Origin: Lumbricus rubellus
Lineage: Eukaryota > Annelida > Clitellata > Crassiclitellata > Lumbricidae
Assembly (NCBI GenBank): GCA_945859605.1
Contig: OX243824.1
Location: forward strand, 313,831 to 377,830
Direction: 5' to 3'
Length of the DNA stretch: 64,000 bases
Each line of letters starts with the position of its first letter. The stretch's first letter is position 1. Shown one piece after another: positions 45,117-57,614 of the stretch. The notes under the pieces were generated by a model. The model saw only the letters and a program-made list of their open reading frames with translations, made no database searches and was not told where the DNA came from. Position numbers and translations under genes: made by a program.

Positions 45117-46059
45117 AACATTTTTTAGCGTTTTCGGTGGTGTGAGACATACCTTGAGATGTTCCGACGCATAAAATACCAACAAATTGCAGCGTAAATG
45201 CAAGATTTAACGACGATTTCAAGTAAAAATTAAATTCGAATCAACCTCGAAATCAAAAATGTTGATGTTGCAGCCGACACTTCGTGACGTCACACGCTGT
45301 TTATTTCCGTTGTGTACGGCCTTCTGATCTCGATGGTCACGGTCTGTCTCATGTCATGTTGCCCAGCTTCAAACGGTCCGGTCATCAGGTCTGCTCCATA
45401 CCATTAACATCTTTGAGCCTCTAGACCACCTTGTCTGATTGAAGAGAATCGTGAGAAAGAGAAACGAAGGACAACGTGGGTCAATGCCCGTTGTGTCCCA
45501 CGCTCTCTCCTCCGACTCTCTCCATCGGTCTGTCCTGACAGACCTGTGCATGTCTGCTCCACATCATGACACCTTGAAGCATCTGGGTAGCTATGTTACT
45601 TGTGTCGTGGTTTTGGCAGATTACAATCGTCTTGGTTTTTCACTGCCAGCGTATCGCCACCCATCTGGCAAACCTTCCTCCTTTCGTCCGGGCTAAGGAC
45701 CGGCGCAGGGACTTTGTTGGTTCCCTGTGGCAGAGGATGGATGCAGTTTAACGTCGTGCCCAGGACAATTCTGGATACTTGTCGGTTAATTCACCGCCAC
45801 ACACAGAAACCCATTATACGAAATTTTACATGCAACAATTAACTCACCTCCGGTTAGATCTTAAATTTAATCGGAATTAGAATCGCTTCGCGCATTTCAC
45901 ATTACCGGTAACATTGAAAAGAACTGTTCAAATTAATATGCATAAAAGACAAACTTGACTGTTCAAAGTATGAAACTCCGCCACTGGTTGCACGTGTACT
46001 CTGCCAGTGCCAGTCCCAAACATGGATAAAGGAGGAGGGCGTCGCTATTGGCCGTTTTT
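45117..46059. other. Intergenic, no feature recognised
   Basis: Short overlapping frames (45369-45842) give no recognisable domain. Confidence 0.4.
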
Positions 46060-46335
46060 ACCACACAGTATTCATTCACTCATTTCAGACATTTACATAG
46101 CGCCTCTTCAAGCATATCTACTCAGAAGCGCTCCCGACCCAACCACGGCCAAAGAGAACAGTCTTAAAAGCAGAGTAGAACGCAGTCTCAAAGGCTCTAG
46201 GCATCCATCCATCCATCCATCCATTCATTCATTTCGTTCGTTCGTTCGTTCGTTCGTCCGTCCGTCCGTCCATCCATTCGTTCGTTCGTTCGTTCGTTCG
46301 TTCGTTCGTTCGTTCATTCATTCATTCATTTATTC
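46060..46335. repeat. Dispersed ATATAGCGCC repeat plus (CATC)n/(CGTT)n microsatellite
   Basis: 46060-46200 matches 19490-19620 (TTTACATAGCGCC, ACTCAGAAGCGCTCCCGACC). 46200-46335 is a compound tetranucleotide microsatellite of CATC, CGTT, CGTC and CATT. Confidence 0.85.
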
Positions 46336-46994
46336 ATGAAACATGCCCTACTGGGGCGATGCAAACAATTCTTCTCCACCGGTAACGGTCACGGTGCTCT
46401 GCCAAACCGATTGCCTCAGAGACGTCAAAATGAATGTTCCGTAGATAAATTGAGACGTAGGACATCCAAATATCTCGCCGTATCCCACTGATAGCGTAAG
46501 AGACCGACTCACGTCAATGGTCGACTGGAGTATGGCCACGTGACCGTAAATCCCCAATCGCCTTCTTCTTTTCAACATAACCATCGTCAGACTGAGGTTG
46601 CGCGTTCATTCGCTGTCGAACTTTCACTTTCATGATGAAGTCAATCCATTTTGATGTTGCACAATAATAAATTATTTGTTTAGTCATCCTCCTCAAACAC
46701 GGTTGGTCCTGATCCTCGTCCACCTTTTTAATGTGTAACGTTATGTCAACGTATTATGAGCAGTGGCGAAGATTATTATAATTGCAAATGCTAACTTACA
46801 AGAGGTGTGCAGTGGATTGCTTTTCATATTAGATTAATAACTTTAAAAAGGTGTCTATCGTTTATTCAGATGCGCAAATCTCACATAAAGATACCGACAC
46901 GAGGATGCGCGCGGCGGGAAATACGTTGTCGGAATGACAACGCACCCGCTCAACTTTCTGCAAGATGTGAGCAATGCAGTCATTCCTGAAATCA

Positions 46995-47322
46995 TTGGCG
47001 GAAACCTGGGCGGAGACTTGGGGGTGGGGGGGGGGGGGGGGTGAACGAACCAGTGGCCAAAGGAAAGATGCGAGATTTTTTTGTCATCTGGCCGAAAAGT
47101 CAAGAATTTTTCCTATTTTTCACCACCAAAAAGTTGATGAACTTTTTTTAGTCATCTGACTGAAAAGTCAAGAAATGCTCATGTTTTCACCGCCAAAGAA
47201 GTTGATGACCTTTTTTAGTCTTCACGCTCAAACATGGGGGGGGACAAATGCATGGGCCGTCCCCCCCACGGAGGTGTGGGTGGGACCGTCCCTCTGTCCC
47301 CCTAGGTTTCCGCCCATGTCTG
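46995..47322. mobile_element. G-rich TIR repeat, GGCGGAAACC ends
   Basis: The left end GGCGGAAACCTGGGCGG and the right end, complement of CCCTAGGTTTCCGCC, are inverted. Inside is a run of about 16 G, then AAAAAGTTGATGAACTT and AGAAGTTGATGACC cores. The core and the end match the split repeat at 22370-22895 and the core at 3810. Confidence 0.65.
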
Positions 47323-47394
47323 TAATGAATGAATGAAAAATCGTGTTTTGCAACTTTTTTGCTACGTCATGTTTTAGGATCTTCATAAAGCAGT

Positions 47395-47616
47395 GGGGCA
47401 CGGTGGTGTAGTAGTGGCGTCGTTGCCTTGGAGCCGGAGGGTTTGAGGTTCGAATCCACCTCGCCGCGTAAGGACCTTGGGCAAGTCCTTCACTCGCAAT
47501 TGCTCAGCGCTTCGGCGTGAAACTTCGATGCAGTGTCCGCTCTGCAGTCGGGAGCACCTCTGATTAGAGAGCTTGGAGGGGCGCTATATAACAAGTGCGC
47601 ATACAAACAAATAAAT
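47395..47616 (+). mobile_element. tRNA-derived SINE, copy 2
   Basis: Same family as 6820-7040, better preserved. The A box is in GGTGGTGTAGTAGTGG and the B box GGTTCGAATCC is perfect. The 3' end GGGGCGCTATATAACAAGTG is followed by CGCATACAAACAAATAAAT. The tail shares GCGCTATATAA with the ATATAGCGCC repeats. Confidence 0.88.
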
Positions 47617-49059
47617 TTACCACCTCCAAGATTTCATAGAATCGAATACACTCGTATTGTGGCCGAAGTCCTTATGCGATAGTGGAACAACTTTTTAAAG
47701 GTGTCCAAGTGATTTTCATGTTTTGATTTTATTTCAATTCGATTCAATTCTATTTTATTGCAACCAGAGTAAGTATACACGAAATGGTAGCATATAAGAG
47801 AATTGGAAGCTAATCATTACAAAGGTATGTCCTAAATAGTTGGAAATCCCGACAGTTAAGCTAAAAATTAATACGTAAGTTTGCCAGTTCATTTTCTGAT
47901 CTGTATTTTGCTGTTTAGAAGTTTTTTTAGCACCTGACGATTTTTTCTTATTTTGAAGGAATGCATGCCCATGCTTTTTCTAATGTTATTTTATCATTTT
48001 TTACATTAAATTGTCTTCTCATTGTCATTATGAATCTTTCCATTTGACACAAAAATTATGTTATAGGTACTAAGTCTTGTGTTCTTGCATGTCTATCGGC
48101 CATTAGCAATTTCTCGTAATGAGATTTTACATAGCACAGTATGGTACCGTGTAAAAGGTGTCTTAGGGATTGGCCATTTATGCACTATCTCTCTCCATTG
48201 GTCTTTATTCCACGTACGCAATTACGACTCATCTCGGCAAAAGAAACGCAAAGCATGTTTTGTCATTATTGGTCCTCTTGTCGTAACCGTAATCGTAATG
48301 TTTGAATGATAATGAACTTAGTCTCAACATGTGAACTTAATCGCCCGAAGATGTTACTATCAGCTTCGTCAGCTGGGAGTGGTCGCTCCCTCTCTTTCCC
48401 ATAACGCGCTAGTTGAATTGACCATTGCTGGTCGATCCTTGTTGGCCTCCCCATTTGGGTACTGGAACGATGAGATCGGGTTCTGCGCTCCCGTGCTCGG
48501 CTCATTGGACGAATATTCCAATTTCTTTAGTTACTGTCGTTTTGCTTAGCGCGGCAGAATATAATATTTTTTAATGGTTTTCGTCGCCAATTTACCAAAT
48601 TCTTGGGTAAAAATATTTATTTATAACGTTTATATAATTCATCCTGAAGGTGTGCAAGCTAAGATCGAAATTATTTTAATAGTCTGGAGAATTCAGCGAG
48701 ATCTGGCGAATATCGGGATAGTTGCTAACGACCTTCTCTCATACACTGGATTTAGTTTTTCGTGCTGGTAAATTTAGATTTTTACTTTTCCAGCGTTTTG
48801 TTAGTTTCGCTGTCGTATCTTTTGAATTTTTTCCGTTGAATTCAGAAACTTGAAATGAAACGCTTAGGATTTGAATAATATTCTGTTGTGAATTTCGATT
48901 TGATTTCTTCCTATTTATATTTATTTTCTATTTTATTCTTTTAATCTTATGGTGATCTGCGGTAACCGATTTGCTAGAGCATTAAATTGGAGTTTACACA
49001 AGCATTATAAATAATTTTTGCGAAAGGATGATAATTTGGAAGGAAATTGAATATTAACC
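47617..49059. other. Intergenic, no gene recognised
   Basis: AT-rich. A minus-strand frame at 48266-48505 has GRPTRIDQQWSIQLARYGKE but no family I can name. 49056 begins TTAACCCTCGGGCTA, like the end of the TTAA MITE family, without a visible partner. Confidence 0.35.
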
Positions 49060-49219
49060 CTCGGGCTAGGGGTTCCTTTTTATGCCTCACGGTGTAGATT
49101 GGGCAGTAGCTCCACGCATGCGAGGAACAACAAGAAGGCCATTTGAAGCCGAACGGAGGGCAGAGCGACCAGGAAGAGTGGAAACCAGATTACACAATGC
49201 CCGAAGATATGAGGGGGCT
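49060..49219 (-). pseudogene. CR1-like LINE fragment, third piece
   Basis: The minus strand reads VAPSYLRALCNLVSTLP then RSASNGLLVVPRMRG, the region after LHWLPV in CR1-type reverse transcriptases. It continues the frame of 55837-56099 exactly when the Mutator-like element and one copy of its 9-bp duplication are removed. Confidence 0.8.
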
Positions 49220-50638
49220 GGGCACGGGTAAAATGCTGATTTGCTGATTGCTGATTTGCTGATCGGCAAGGGGTAAAATGCTGATTAGGAAAGTGCTGAT
49301 TTCTCATGCTGATTGGTGGGTAAAATGCTGATCAGAAAATGCTGATTGCAACAAGTAAGTAAGCAAGTACAGCCTTTATTATTCCAATCGCAAACGAATA
49401 ATGCATGGGAAATCGAAGTAAAAATACATCACGATGATATCAATAAATGAAAAGTAGACTAATGTAAACAGAATGTTAATAAGTGTAAAGCGTTCTAGTT
49501 AACAAAACAAGAGAAACAAAGGCGCATATTAAGTCATTTTATTCGAAGATGAGTAGGACTAGGCCTATTTGATATAAAAACTCTCTGAATTTCATTGCGT
49601 AACTTCTAGGCTATTTAATTTTCGACAGGCAAAGTACATAATATGTAGGCTACTTTCCGCGTATGTTCCGCGCAGATGTAGGCCTACACAACTTATACTC
49701 TAACTAGCCTATTAGGCCTACAGGTAGGCCTAGGCTATATTGCGTAAAAGTTGTGTAGGCCTACTTCTGCGCGGAACAATGTCATCGCTACACCAAATCA
49801 TCATTGACTAGGCCTATAATATATAACTAATAGACCCATATTATAAGCAAAACTGTGCAACTTCGTATAGGGCGTATTAGGCCTAGGGCCTATAGATGTG
49901 CACTGTTGAATGTAGACTATTCCTTACTCGTTTTTTGCTTAAATGATGACTTCTCAACTGAGAAACATTTTAAACTTGCCTGTGCTGTAGAAATTGATTG
50001 GTAGGCTATATTATGATGATAATTATTTTCATTTTATTAGACTCTTGCTGATATATGAAACAATTCAAGCAAACTAATATGAAGAACCTTTCGATCACTG
50101 CCAGCGACAAAATTATAGGCCTATAACTTCCGAATGAGAGCACATACTTTACAATGCTACCAGATCGAATAGGATGATGCGGTCTCCTGTATAAGCTCTT
50201 ACAGTGAAATAAATGGCAGAACGGTGTGCAGATTTGAAAATAAGTGCATGGACGCCGTCCATGCAGCCACTTTAAGCCCAGAGCCATATTGACATTATTC
50301 ATGTTGCCTACAGGCCTAACTATATGGAAGCCTCAACCTGTAGCCTAGGTCTACTTGTGTAATTTGTTTAAGTTGTGTCTGTGTGAGACTGTGTCAGCTT
50401 AACTAAGCTTGTTGGTATTCAATAAACAATTAAGTAGCCTATAGACGTGTTCCATTGTTTCATTTTTTGCTGGGAAATACAAAATTGGTGACGTTAGAAC
50501 AGTAGGCCTACCAGCTGATATGCATCAATCTGAGTTGATTCTGAATTTTCAACGACGATAATTCCGTGCTTTGGAACTCTTGAGACAAGAAATAATTTGT
50601 TCGTCATAATTCTCATTATGCTCATCCTTACTTTCGAC

Positions 50639-50639
<1 letters not shown>

Positions 50640-50695
<56 letters not shown>
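50640..50695. repeat. (TA)n microsatellite
   Basis: About 55 bp of uninterrupted TA. Confidence 0.97.
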
Positions 50696-50698
<3 letters not shown>

Positions 50699-51712
50699 TT
50701 TCGGCTATAGGCCCAGCCCTCCATGCAGTGAAAAATCTTCCAAAACAATAATCAAACGATAATTTCTTATCTCCGATGATCCGATCAGACTCATGGAGTG
50801 CGAGTCTGCTAATTAAAAGTCCAAGCGGCCTCTATTCTGTTCAGAAATGGGATAATGATCATAATGTCATGCAGTTGGTCAAATCACTCATATACTATTA
50901 ATTATATAACAGCTGTCCTTCTGCTACTTCTTTCACCTTAGAACCATGGCTGATAAAAGAATTACAGGTAGACCTAGATGATGACACTGTGGAGTGTGGA
51001 GTGTGGACTGGTTCAACATAGTTACGATATTTAGCCTAGGCCTACTGTGTGAAAATGATCAGCTAAACCCAATTTCTTACAAGGCCAGTTTCAAGAGCAA
51101 ACAGATTGGAATGGGGCGGACATAACCTAATAATTCAAGGTGAACTGAAGTCGACCTACGCTACTCGAAACAGCTGTCCATGTCCAAGGCAACGAAAACA
51201 GACTTGCTTGTCTAACAACAGAGTCATTCCTATGATTCACCATTTTCAAAATTTTGACTTCTGTTTGGAAAATTGAGAGGCATGCAGTTTGCCAGAACCA
51301 AACACTGACTAAACCTCTGAAAATGAGGACTGTGACTTAGTGTCATGGTTATTGATTTTTGCTGTTCACAACTGTTTAGCCTTGGTTTTATTAAGAAATT
51401 CGGTATTATGACTTTGAGGCATTCTTTTGCAATGTTGTTAGTTTAAATTTATAAACATTATTGAATATTGCCAAGTTGTACAATGCTTCCTAATTCTATA
51501 GTTTATATGGCATCTTTAAAAGGATATTAAAATACATAACAATTATTCAAATTTGATATTATTGTTTTATTTATAATATATGTGATCAGTTCATAAAAAT
51601 CTTCACTTTGAAGTTTGAACTTAAAATAATTATTGCTCAATAAGTCATTGGGGCGATGGGCAGTGGCCGGGGCAATTCGAGTAATAATAAAGAAACAGTA
51701 AAGAGAACGTTA
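50696..51712. other. MULE interior, no gene recognised
   Basis: No long frame or repeat. 49351-50639 is likewise featureless apart from a cluster of TAGGCCTA octamers at 49680-49880. Confidence 0.4.
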
Positions 51713-52300
51713 CAAACCACTACACTTATAATTTACAATTTCTCTTCCATAAGAGAACATCATTGTACTTGTGCCATAAGTGCATGTATACAACACAGAC
51801 AAAATACAATACAGGCAAAGTGAATACTTAATGATACCTTACAAGCAAAAAATGCAAAATTCCTTTTATCTGCAAAGGTGCATTATTATCTTGAGACTTT
51901 TCAGCATATATAGACTATAGAGACATGTGTAAAACTGAAAAGTGTAAAGATGGTTTGAGGAGTGCTTAATACAAACCAGAAAGCGGAGGATATGGAATGT
52001 TTCAATGAACTGCAAATATAACGCTACACACCACTACACTTAAAATTCACAGTTTTTCATCCATAAGAGAACATCATTGTAAAACGTGTCATGGCCCATA
52101 AGTGCATGTATACAACACAGACAAAATACAATATAAAAGTGCATATTTAATTATGCCTTACAAGTAGAACTGTAAAGCTCCTTTCACTGGCAAAGGTGCA
52201 CAAATCCTTGCTCTTTCAGGCAAAGGTGCATATGTATTATTTAATTATATTTTACAAGCAGAAGTGCAAACTTCATTTATTAGAAAAGGTGCATAACTTG
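51713..52300. repeat. Direct repeat, 313-bp offset, in MULE interior
   Basis: CCATAAGAGAACATCATTGT, GTGCATGTATACAACACAGA and CTTACAAG blocks occur at 51749-51850 and again 313 bp later. A third partial unit (TTACAAGCAGAAGTGCAAA) lies near 52254. Confidence 0.85.
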
Positions 52301-52676
52301 CAACTTTTCAGCAATGTCAATTTTTTCAAAATTTGTGATAAATTAATTTATTTCTGAAGTCATGCCACTTTGTGTTCATGTTCCAGGGTCTCTCTGCAGT
52401 TATTTAAGATGTGCTCACAATTCTGTTGTCGCCAAGTTTTGCATTGTGCAAAAGGTGCAAACGTTCAAATTCGAATTCCCTCTGAATGCTAGAAACCTAT
52501 TATTTGCACCTTTTCTTGTAAGCCTTCAAGGCCTCGATATTTTTAAACTGACAATAACTTATATCACAACAATTCCACCAAAAATAGTTTAAGGTCTCTA
52601 GTACATTACATATGATATGGCAATTTGCAGTCATGATTACGAGGAATGACTACTTGGTCATATGACAGGTCGTAGT

Positions 52677-53060
52677 CCTTCTTCTTCTTCTTTCTCTCTT
52701 CCGTCAGTCATGCGACGACGATGAGGCTTTCACATGACTTCTCCAGACTTGTCTATTTCTGATGAGATCCTTTGCTCTTGGTATACCGATATCCATCATC
52801 TTCAGATCCTCTCTGACATTGTCCATCCAAGTCTTTGGTTGTCTTCCTCTGCTTCTCTCTCCTTCTATATGCCCGTGCAGGGCCGCGAGTGGTAGTCTTT
52901 TTCCCTCCATGCGCTCCACATGACCGAACCATCTGAGCCGTCTTTTCCTGATTTTTTCCACTACCGTTTCTTCTGCGCCCAGCTCCTCTCTTGTCTTCTC
53001 GTTCCTGATTCTCTCTCTCTTGCTCCTGCCCTTGATTCTCCTCAGCCAACCCATTTCAGC
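52677..53060 (-). mobile_element. RTE-like LINE 3' end, 5'-truncated
   Basis: The minus strand reads EMGWLRRIKGRSKRERIRNE, RRLRWFGHVERMEGKRLP, GHIEGERSRGRQPKTW and then a stop. This RLRWFGHVERM block is the C-terminal tail of reverse transcriptases of RTE/craniofacial-development-protein-2-like LINEs. It ends in an (AAG)n-type tail at 52677-52695. The 5' edge joins a tetranucleotide microsatellite. The frame is open but covers only the end of the protein. Confidence 0.8.
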
Positions 53061-53350
53061 CACCAGCAATCTTCTCGTAGTCCACCAATCCATAAATCCA
53101 ACCATCCGTCCGTCCGTGCATCCATCCATCCATTAAGTCTGACTGTCCACCAATCCACCCATCCATTTTTCCATACATCCATCCATCCATCCATGTACTC
53201 ACCCATGACCCATCCGCCAACCCATCCATCCATCTATCGATCCATCCGTCCGTCTGTCTGTCGGTCTGTCTGTCTGTCTATACCTGTTTATCTATCCCTT
53301 CGTCCGTACACCAAACCATACATCCATCCAACAATCTATCCATATATCTC
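53061..53350. repeat. (ATCC)n/(GTCT)n microsatellite
   Basis: Degenerate tetranucleotide tract of CCAT, CCGT and CTGT. Open frames through it are artefacts. Confidence 0.92.
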
Positions 53351-53689
53351 TCTGTCACAGTCACAGCATTTCCACAGCACTTCTGCCCAACAGCGAAGGA
53401 GCGCTAGGACCAAACAAACAGGTCCAGTCGAATCCAGCGACCGGCGTCGGGAGGTGAAAGGTCACTGGGTCATAGGTCAGCGGGCAAGACACTATTAACA
53501 CCTCTGATGCACCCACGGGGCGCATTATGAAGAAAAGGCAAAGGGCCGACTGCTGATAGCCCATGGACGATCTAAGGCGATCGACCTCCCTAGCCCCCAC
53601 TGCTTGGGCGAAGTACTGAAACGCTGGCTGACAACGCGACTAAGTCAGCAAGGCCTGTCTGTCTACCGATTCTAAAAATAGGCCTACTG

Positions 53690-54535
53690 TCTGATTAAAC
53701 GTCTCATCTAATACCTTTACACAACATCTGCCAAACTCATCTAACTAAACTAAATAGACTGCAGAAAAAGCCATAAGAATTGTTACTAAATCTCCCTTTA
53801 ATACTCACACTAGCCCCCTATATCATCAGTTGAACGTGCCAAAAATATCCCAAATTAAATTCATCCAAACTAGTACATTTATGTGTAAGTATGACAACAA
53901 CCTTCTTCCACTTGCATTCTCATCCTATTTTAGACCTAACTTATATACTAAACTACTAAAGGCATTAGAAATAATAAAAATTTAATCTACATAAGTGTTT
54001 TTGCTAAAACAAACACTAGAAAGTTTTCTATTAAGTATCAAGGTCCTCTTTTATGGAACAATGTAGGCCTACCGGAAAATATTCGTGCATCCACGAGTCT
54101 TGCTCGATTTAAATCCCTATAATCCGTGCACACACATTAAAAAATATAAAATGAACAGCCCATTTAATCTGTGGTTTATTTGTTCTCATTCCTTCTTTTC
54201 TTTTCTCTTTAAGTTGAGCAGAGGGAGGGTATCCCACTGCTACTATTTAATTGATTCAAAAAATACTGCCATTTCCATCTGTTTCTTGGCCTATTATCAT
54301 TTATTATAATTATCATAGTGAAAAATAATGTCTTTGATAAATAGGCCACAATAGCAGGATCACTCCTCTTCGGGTAGCCTATTGCTCCCTATATTTCAAA
54401 GTAATAATTGTACACTAATTAAGCTATCCCAATGCAATTGTTAACCGCAATTAATCGCTTTGTGTACTTTTATGAATGCATAATTGTATGTTTGACATTT
54501 CTGGGATCAATAAACAAGTTCAAGTTCAACTTCAA
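53690..54535 (+). mobile_element. LINE 3' fragment, reverse-transcriptase tail
   Basis: With frameshifts the plus strand reads QKKAIRIVTKSPFNTHTSPL, YHQLNVPKISQIKF, FMCKYDNNLLPLAF and NTRKFSIKYQGPLLWNNVG. This is the C-terminal signature (QKRAIRI, HT-PLF, FMYK, LLP-F, GP-LWN) of CR1/Jockey-type LINEs. An AATAAA and AAGTTCAAGTTCAACTTCAAG-like tail end it near 54535. Inactive. Confidence 0.75.
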
Positions 54536-54554
54536 GATCGATCCAATGATTCCA

Positions 54555-54585
54555 ATCGTCCATCCATCCATCCATGATCCATCCA

Positions 54586-54627
<42 letters not shown>

Positions 54628-55110
54628 GATCCAATCATTCATCCATCCATCCATATGTCCTTTCATCCATCCATCTGTTCATCTATCCATCCATCCAACC
54701 ATATCTCTGTCTGTTTGTCTGTCCATCCGTTAGTCTGCCTGGCTGTTTGTCTGTCTATCTCTCCGTCTGTGTGTCTGACTGACTCTCTCTTTGTCTGTCT
54801 GTTTCTGTCTGTCATACAAAGCGACAGACTCTGTGTATATATTTGTCATTCTGCCTGGCTCTATGTCTGTTTCTTTATTTCTCCGTCTGTCTGTCTGTGT
54901 CTCTGTTTGTCTGTCCGATTGTCTCTCTATCTGGTCTATCTCTCTGCGTGTCTGTCTGACTGTCTATATATCTATGTCTGTCTTTTGCCTGTCTTTGCGT
55001 CTGTCTATAGGCTATGTCTGTATGTCTGCCTCTCTGTCTGTATGCCCTGTGTGTTCTGTTTATTCTGTCCGTTTGTTATGTCTGTCTATTCGTCTTTCTA
55101 TATTTTATCC
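54555..55110. repeat. (ATCC)n and (TCTG)n microsatellite
   Basis: About 550 bp of degenerate CCAT and TCTG tetranucleotides. Three overlapping long frames ([10 protein letters not shown] type) are spurious. Confidence 0.93.
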
Positions 55111-55836
55111 CGCTGTCTGTTTTTCTTAAGATCGTTGTTTCCTCTGGATAGTTTATCTTCTGATCTTGTTTTCCTATGGTCCTTTCTTAGGCCTATTTTC
55201 AACAGATAGGCCTGTGAACTTTTATATTGAAAAGCATTTGTTCGCCCATCGGTTTTATTTGCAGTTACAGGCCTAAAATTCAATGTTGTGTACTTGTGTT
55301 TTATTATAAGGCTATTGTTTCGTCAGCTAAAAAGTCTGCTGGCTCTCACTGATTGCACAGGCCTATGTCTTGCAGAGGCGGTCTCCTTCATGCAGTTGAA
55401 TTAGAGTAGACCTTTGAAATTAACTAGTTCAAGCTCGCACTGGGTAAATTTACTAAGTTAAATCTTGTTTTATCACTGTGGGATGTGCAAAAGCATCCTA
55501 GTTTGCATGCTTAAATGTTCAGAGTTGAATATGCGTGGATGAATGTGCTATATTGTATCATTTGTCGATCGATGTCCCATTGTGCGTTTGCATATGAATA
55601 AATGGTATATATTTACTTACTTACCCATTATGCGTTTGCAAATGAATAATTGCTAAGTACTTAGTTACTTACATCTTTGTCTGTATTCCTCAATCAGCAT
55701 TTTACCCACCGATATGCTGATTCTGCTGGTGGGTAAAATGCTGACCAATCAGCATCGGCTAATCAGCATTTTACCCCTTGCCGATCAGCAAATCAGCAAT
55801 CAGCAAATCAGCATTTTACCCGTGCCCGAGGGGGCT

Positions 55837-56099
55837 ACCACAAGAAGAGAATTGCGCATAAGGGTCAGAATCTTGAACTCAATGCGCTGAGGTACAGGAA
55901 GCCAGTGAAGAGTGTCCCGGATGAAGTCAGATATAGGCTATGTGAGAGAATTTGGGAAGACCAGCAATTAGGCGGGCAGCAGCATTAAGTATTGACTGAA
56001 GTTTAGAGAGGTTAAGAGAGGAGAGGCCAACATATGCAGAGTTTCCAAAGTCAACCCTAGATCAAAATAATCAGTGCATGGACAAGCGCCTTGACTGCT
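55837..56099 (-). pseudogene. CR1-like LINE fragment, middle piece
   Basis: The minus strand reads AVKALVHALII, then after a frameshift GNSAYVGLSSLNLSKLQSIL, NAAARLIAGLPKFSHIAYI, and after another RDTLHWLPVPQRIEFKIL. This is the thumb/LHWLPV part of a CR1-type reverse transcriptase. It lies between the two nested insertions. Confidence 0.85.
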
Positions 56100-56103
56100 T
56101 TAA

Positions 56104-57610
56104 CCCATTTTCTACTAGCGCACCCTGGGAGGGTGCATTCAAAAATCGGCTCAAAAAAATTCTTAACCTGCATGAACTAAATATATTATTTAATTTTCTG
56201 ATCTGTATTGAGTTGATTAAACAATTCCTGTAGAGTTTGTCTAATTTTAATTTCTTTAACCCCCCAAAATATTTTGATTTATGAAGAAAGTGACGTCACC
56301 ACGTAACTGTGAAAAACTGTAAGGAGTAAAATCTTTAGTTTTTATAATCATTTTATTATAATCATCAAATATGACAGAATTACATCTGCCTGTATGATAA
56401 TTAGTGATATTATCAAAATATTGCTATTTATTGAAGAGTTGTGATGATTGTACTGCTGCACCCTGGGAGGGTGCATGGTAGCGAATGGGTACAGGGTTTT
56501 GTATAATGGTGAACAGTGTAAATTGAATGTTCCTAACCATCAGGTGGACATGCAATTGGGCTGAAAATGTTAGTTTTGTGTCCTTGTTCCTACCTATATT
56601 GGTAGGAACTGTTGTGGGTATCTTCAATTTGGATAATGCCGTGCATATGATGTTGAGATACGATAGCATATAGCCCATGCATTTGTATACATTCACTATG
56701 GCGTCAAGGATAGACCATGTGAGCCGGTCTCAATGTTGATTATGGTGCTCATTTGACCTTGACTCCATGTCTGAATTATCATCAACTCTTCCAAGTATTT
56801 GTTTTGACATATGTTTGGCTCAGTGAAACTGCTTGAACACATTGGATGCCTTGACAGAACCGTCTGGAAAATTTCCCGCCAAAATGAATTTGGTAGATTG
56901 CCCAACATAATAGGTGGTGTTGGTGAAGTTGAGCAAACGAGACGACCCACAAAGCCACAATGAGGGCAAAGGGAATGGTGACTGCCACTGTCTGAATTCT
57001 TGTTCTATCCAAAGATGTTGTAAGACAACAGCATAGGCTACCAGTGGAAACCACTGGATCTTCTTGATTTCTGAAGGGGTGGGTGTAGGAAGTTGCTCGT
57101 ATATACCAAAAGCAGCATGCTCAACCGGATAAGATTAGGTACGCCTACCCAAGTAGAGCACAACCATTGAACCCATCATACCCATGTCATGTTGTAGCGG
57201 AAAATCAGCCCATTTCTTGGTGATACCTTCGAATCAGTGATATTGTCCACATTGTAGCAAAACTCAAGAAATGGTCATACAAAGGGTGATATGGACTTCA
57301 ATATGCACTGTTTCAATAAATTTCATGACAAAACATGAGGCAGTTTTAGTGAAAGTCGTGACACTGCTGACAATCTAGCGGAAATGTGATTCCTATGACA
57401 TATGATATGTAACTTGCTTCTGTAGACAAGAAGAACGTAAAGTACTGCCTAACTACTAGCGCACCCTCCCAGGGTGCACCACTTTGACACCAAATATTTT
57501 TAGGGAGGCATTCATAATTAATATTTTAAACCTGGTGCTCATGTTTACATACCAGTAGGTGTTGAAAAATGTTAGTATCGTTCTTGAAAAAAAAGTTGGT
57601 AGTTAATAGG
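56104..57610. mobile_element. TTAA element inside the LINE, CACCCTGGGAGGGTG repeats
   Basis: TTAA at 56100-56103 and 57611-57614. The ends CCCATTTTCTACTA and CCTATTAACTACCA (inverted) match at 10 of 14. CGCACCCTGGGAGGGTGCA near the left end and CGCACCCTCCCAGGGTGCA near the right are palindromic. Removing the element and one TTAA rejoins SIRHSLSL to KAVKALVHAL in frame. Small minus-strand frames (56424-57054) show no transposase domain. Confidence 0.85.
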
Positions 57611-57614
57611 TTAA

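Larger units (their letters stand above)
49220..55827. mobile_element. Mutator-like (MULE) element, long TIR, 9-bp duplication
   Basis: The inverted ends of about 140 bp start GGGCACGGGTAAAATGCTGA and are built of repeated GCTGATTT and GGTAAAATGCTGAT units. The 9-mer GAGGGGGCT flanks it at 49211-49219 and 55828-55836. Long TIRs and a 9-bp duplication fit MULEs. No transposase was found. The 6.6-kb interior is filled with an internal 313-bp duplication, LINE relics on both strands and microsatellites. It disrupts a LINE frame that rejoins when it is removed. Confidence 0.88.

Noticed and set aside
47395..47470. tRNA gene
   Set aside because: A and B boxes are present, but the sequence continues into the SINE body shared with 6820-7040 and has no clear acceptor stem.
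52920..53498. 192-codon plus-strand frame
   Set aside because: Antisense of the RTE-like LINE tail continued into a CCAT microsatellite.
54432..55209. Three long frames rich in [10 protein letters not shown]
   Set aside because: Translation of a TCTG/ATCC microsatellite in three frames.
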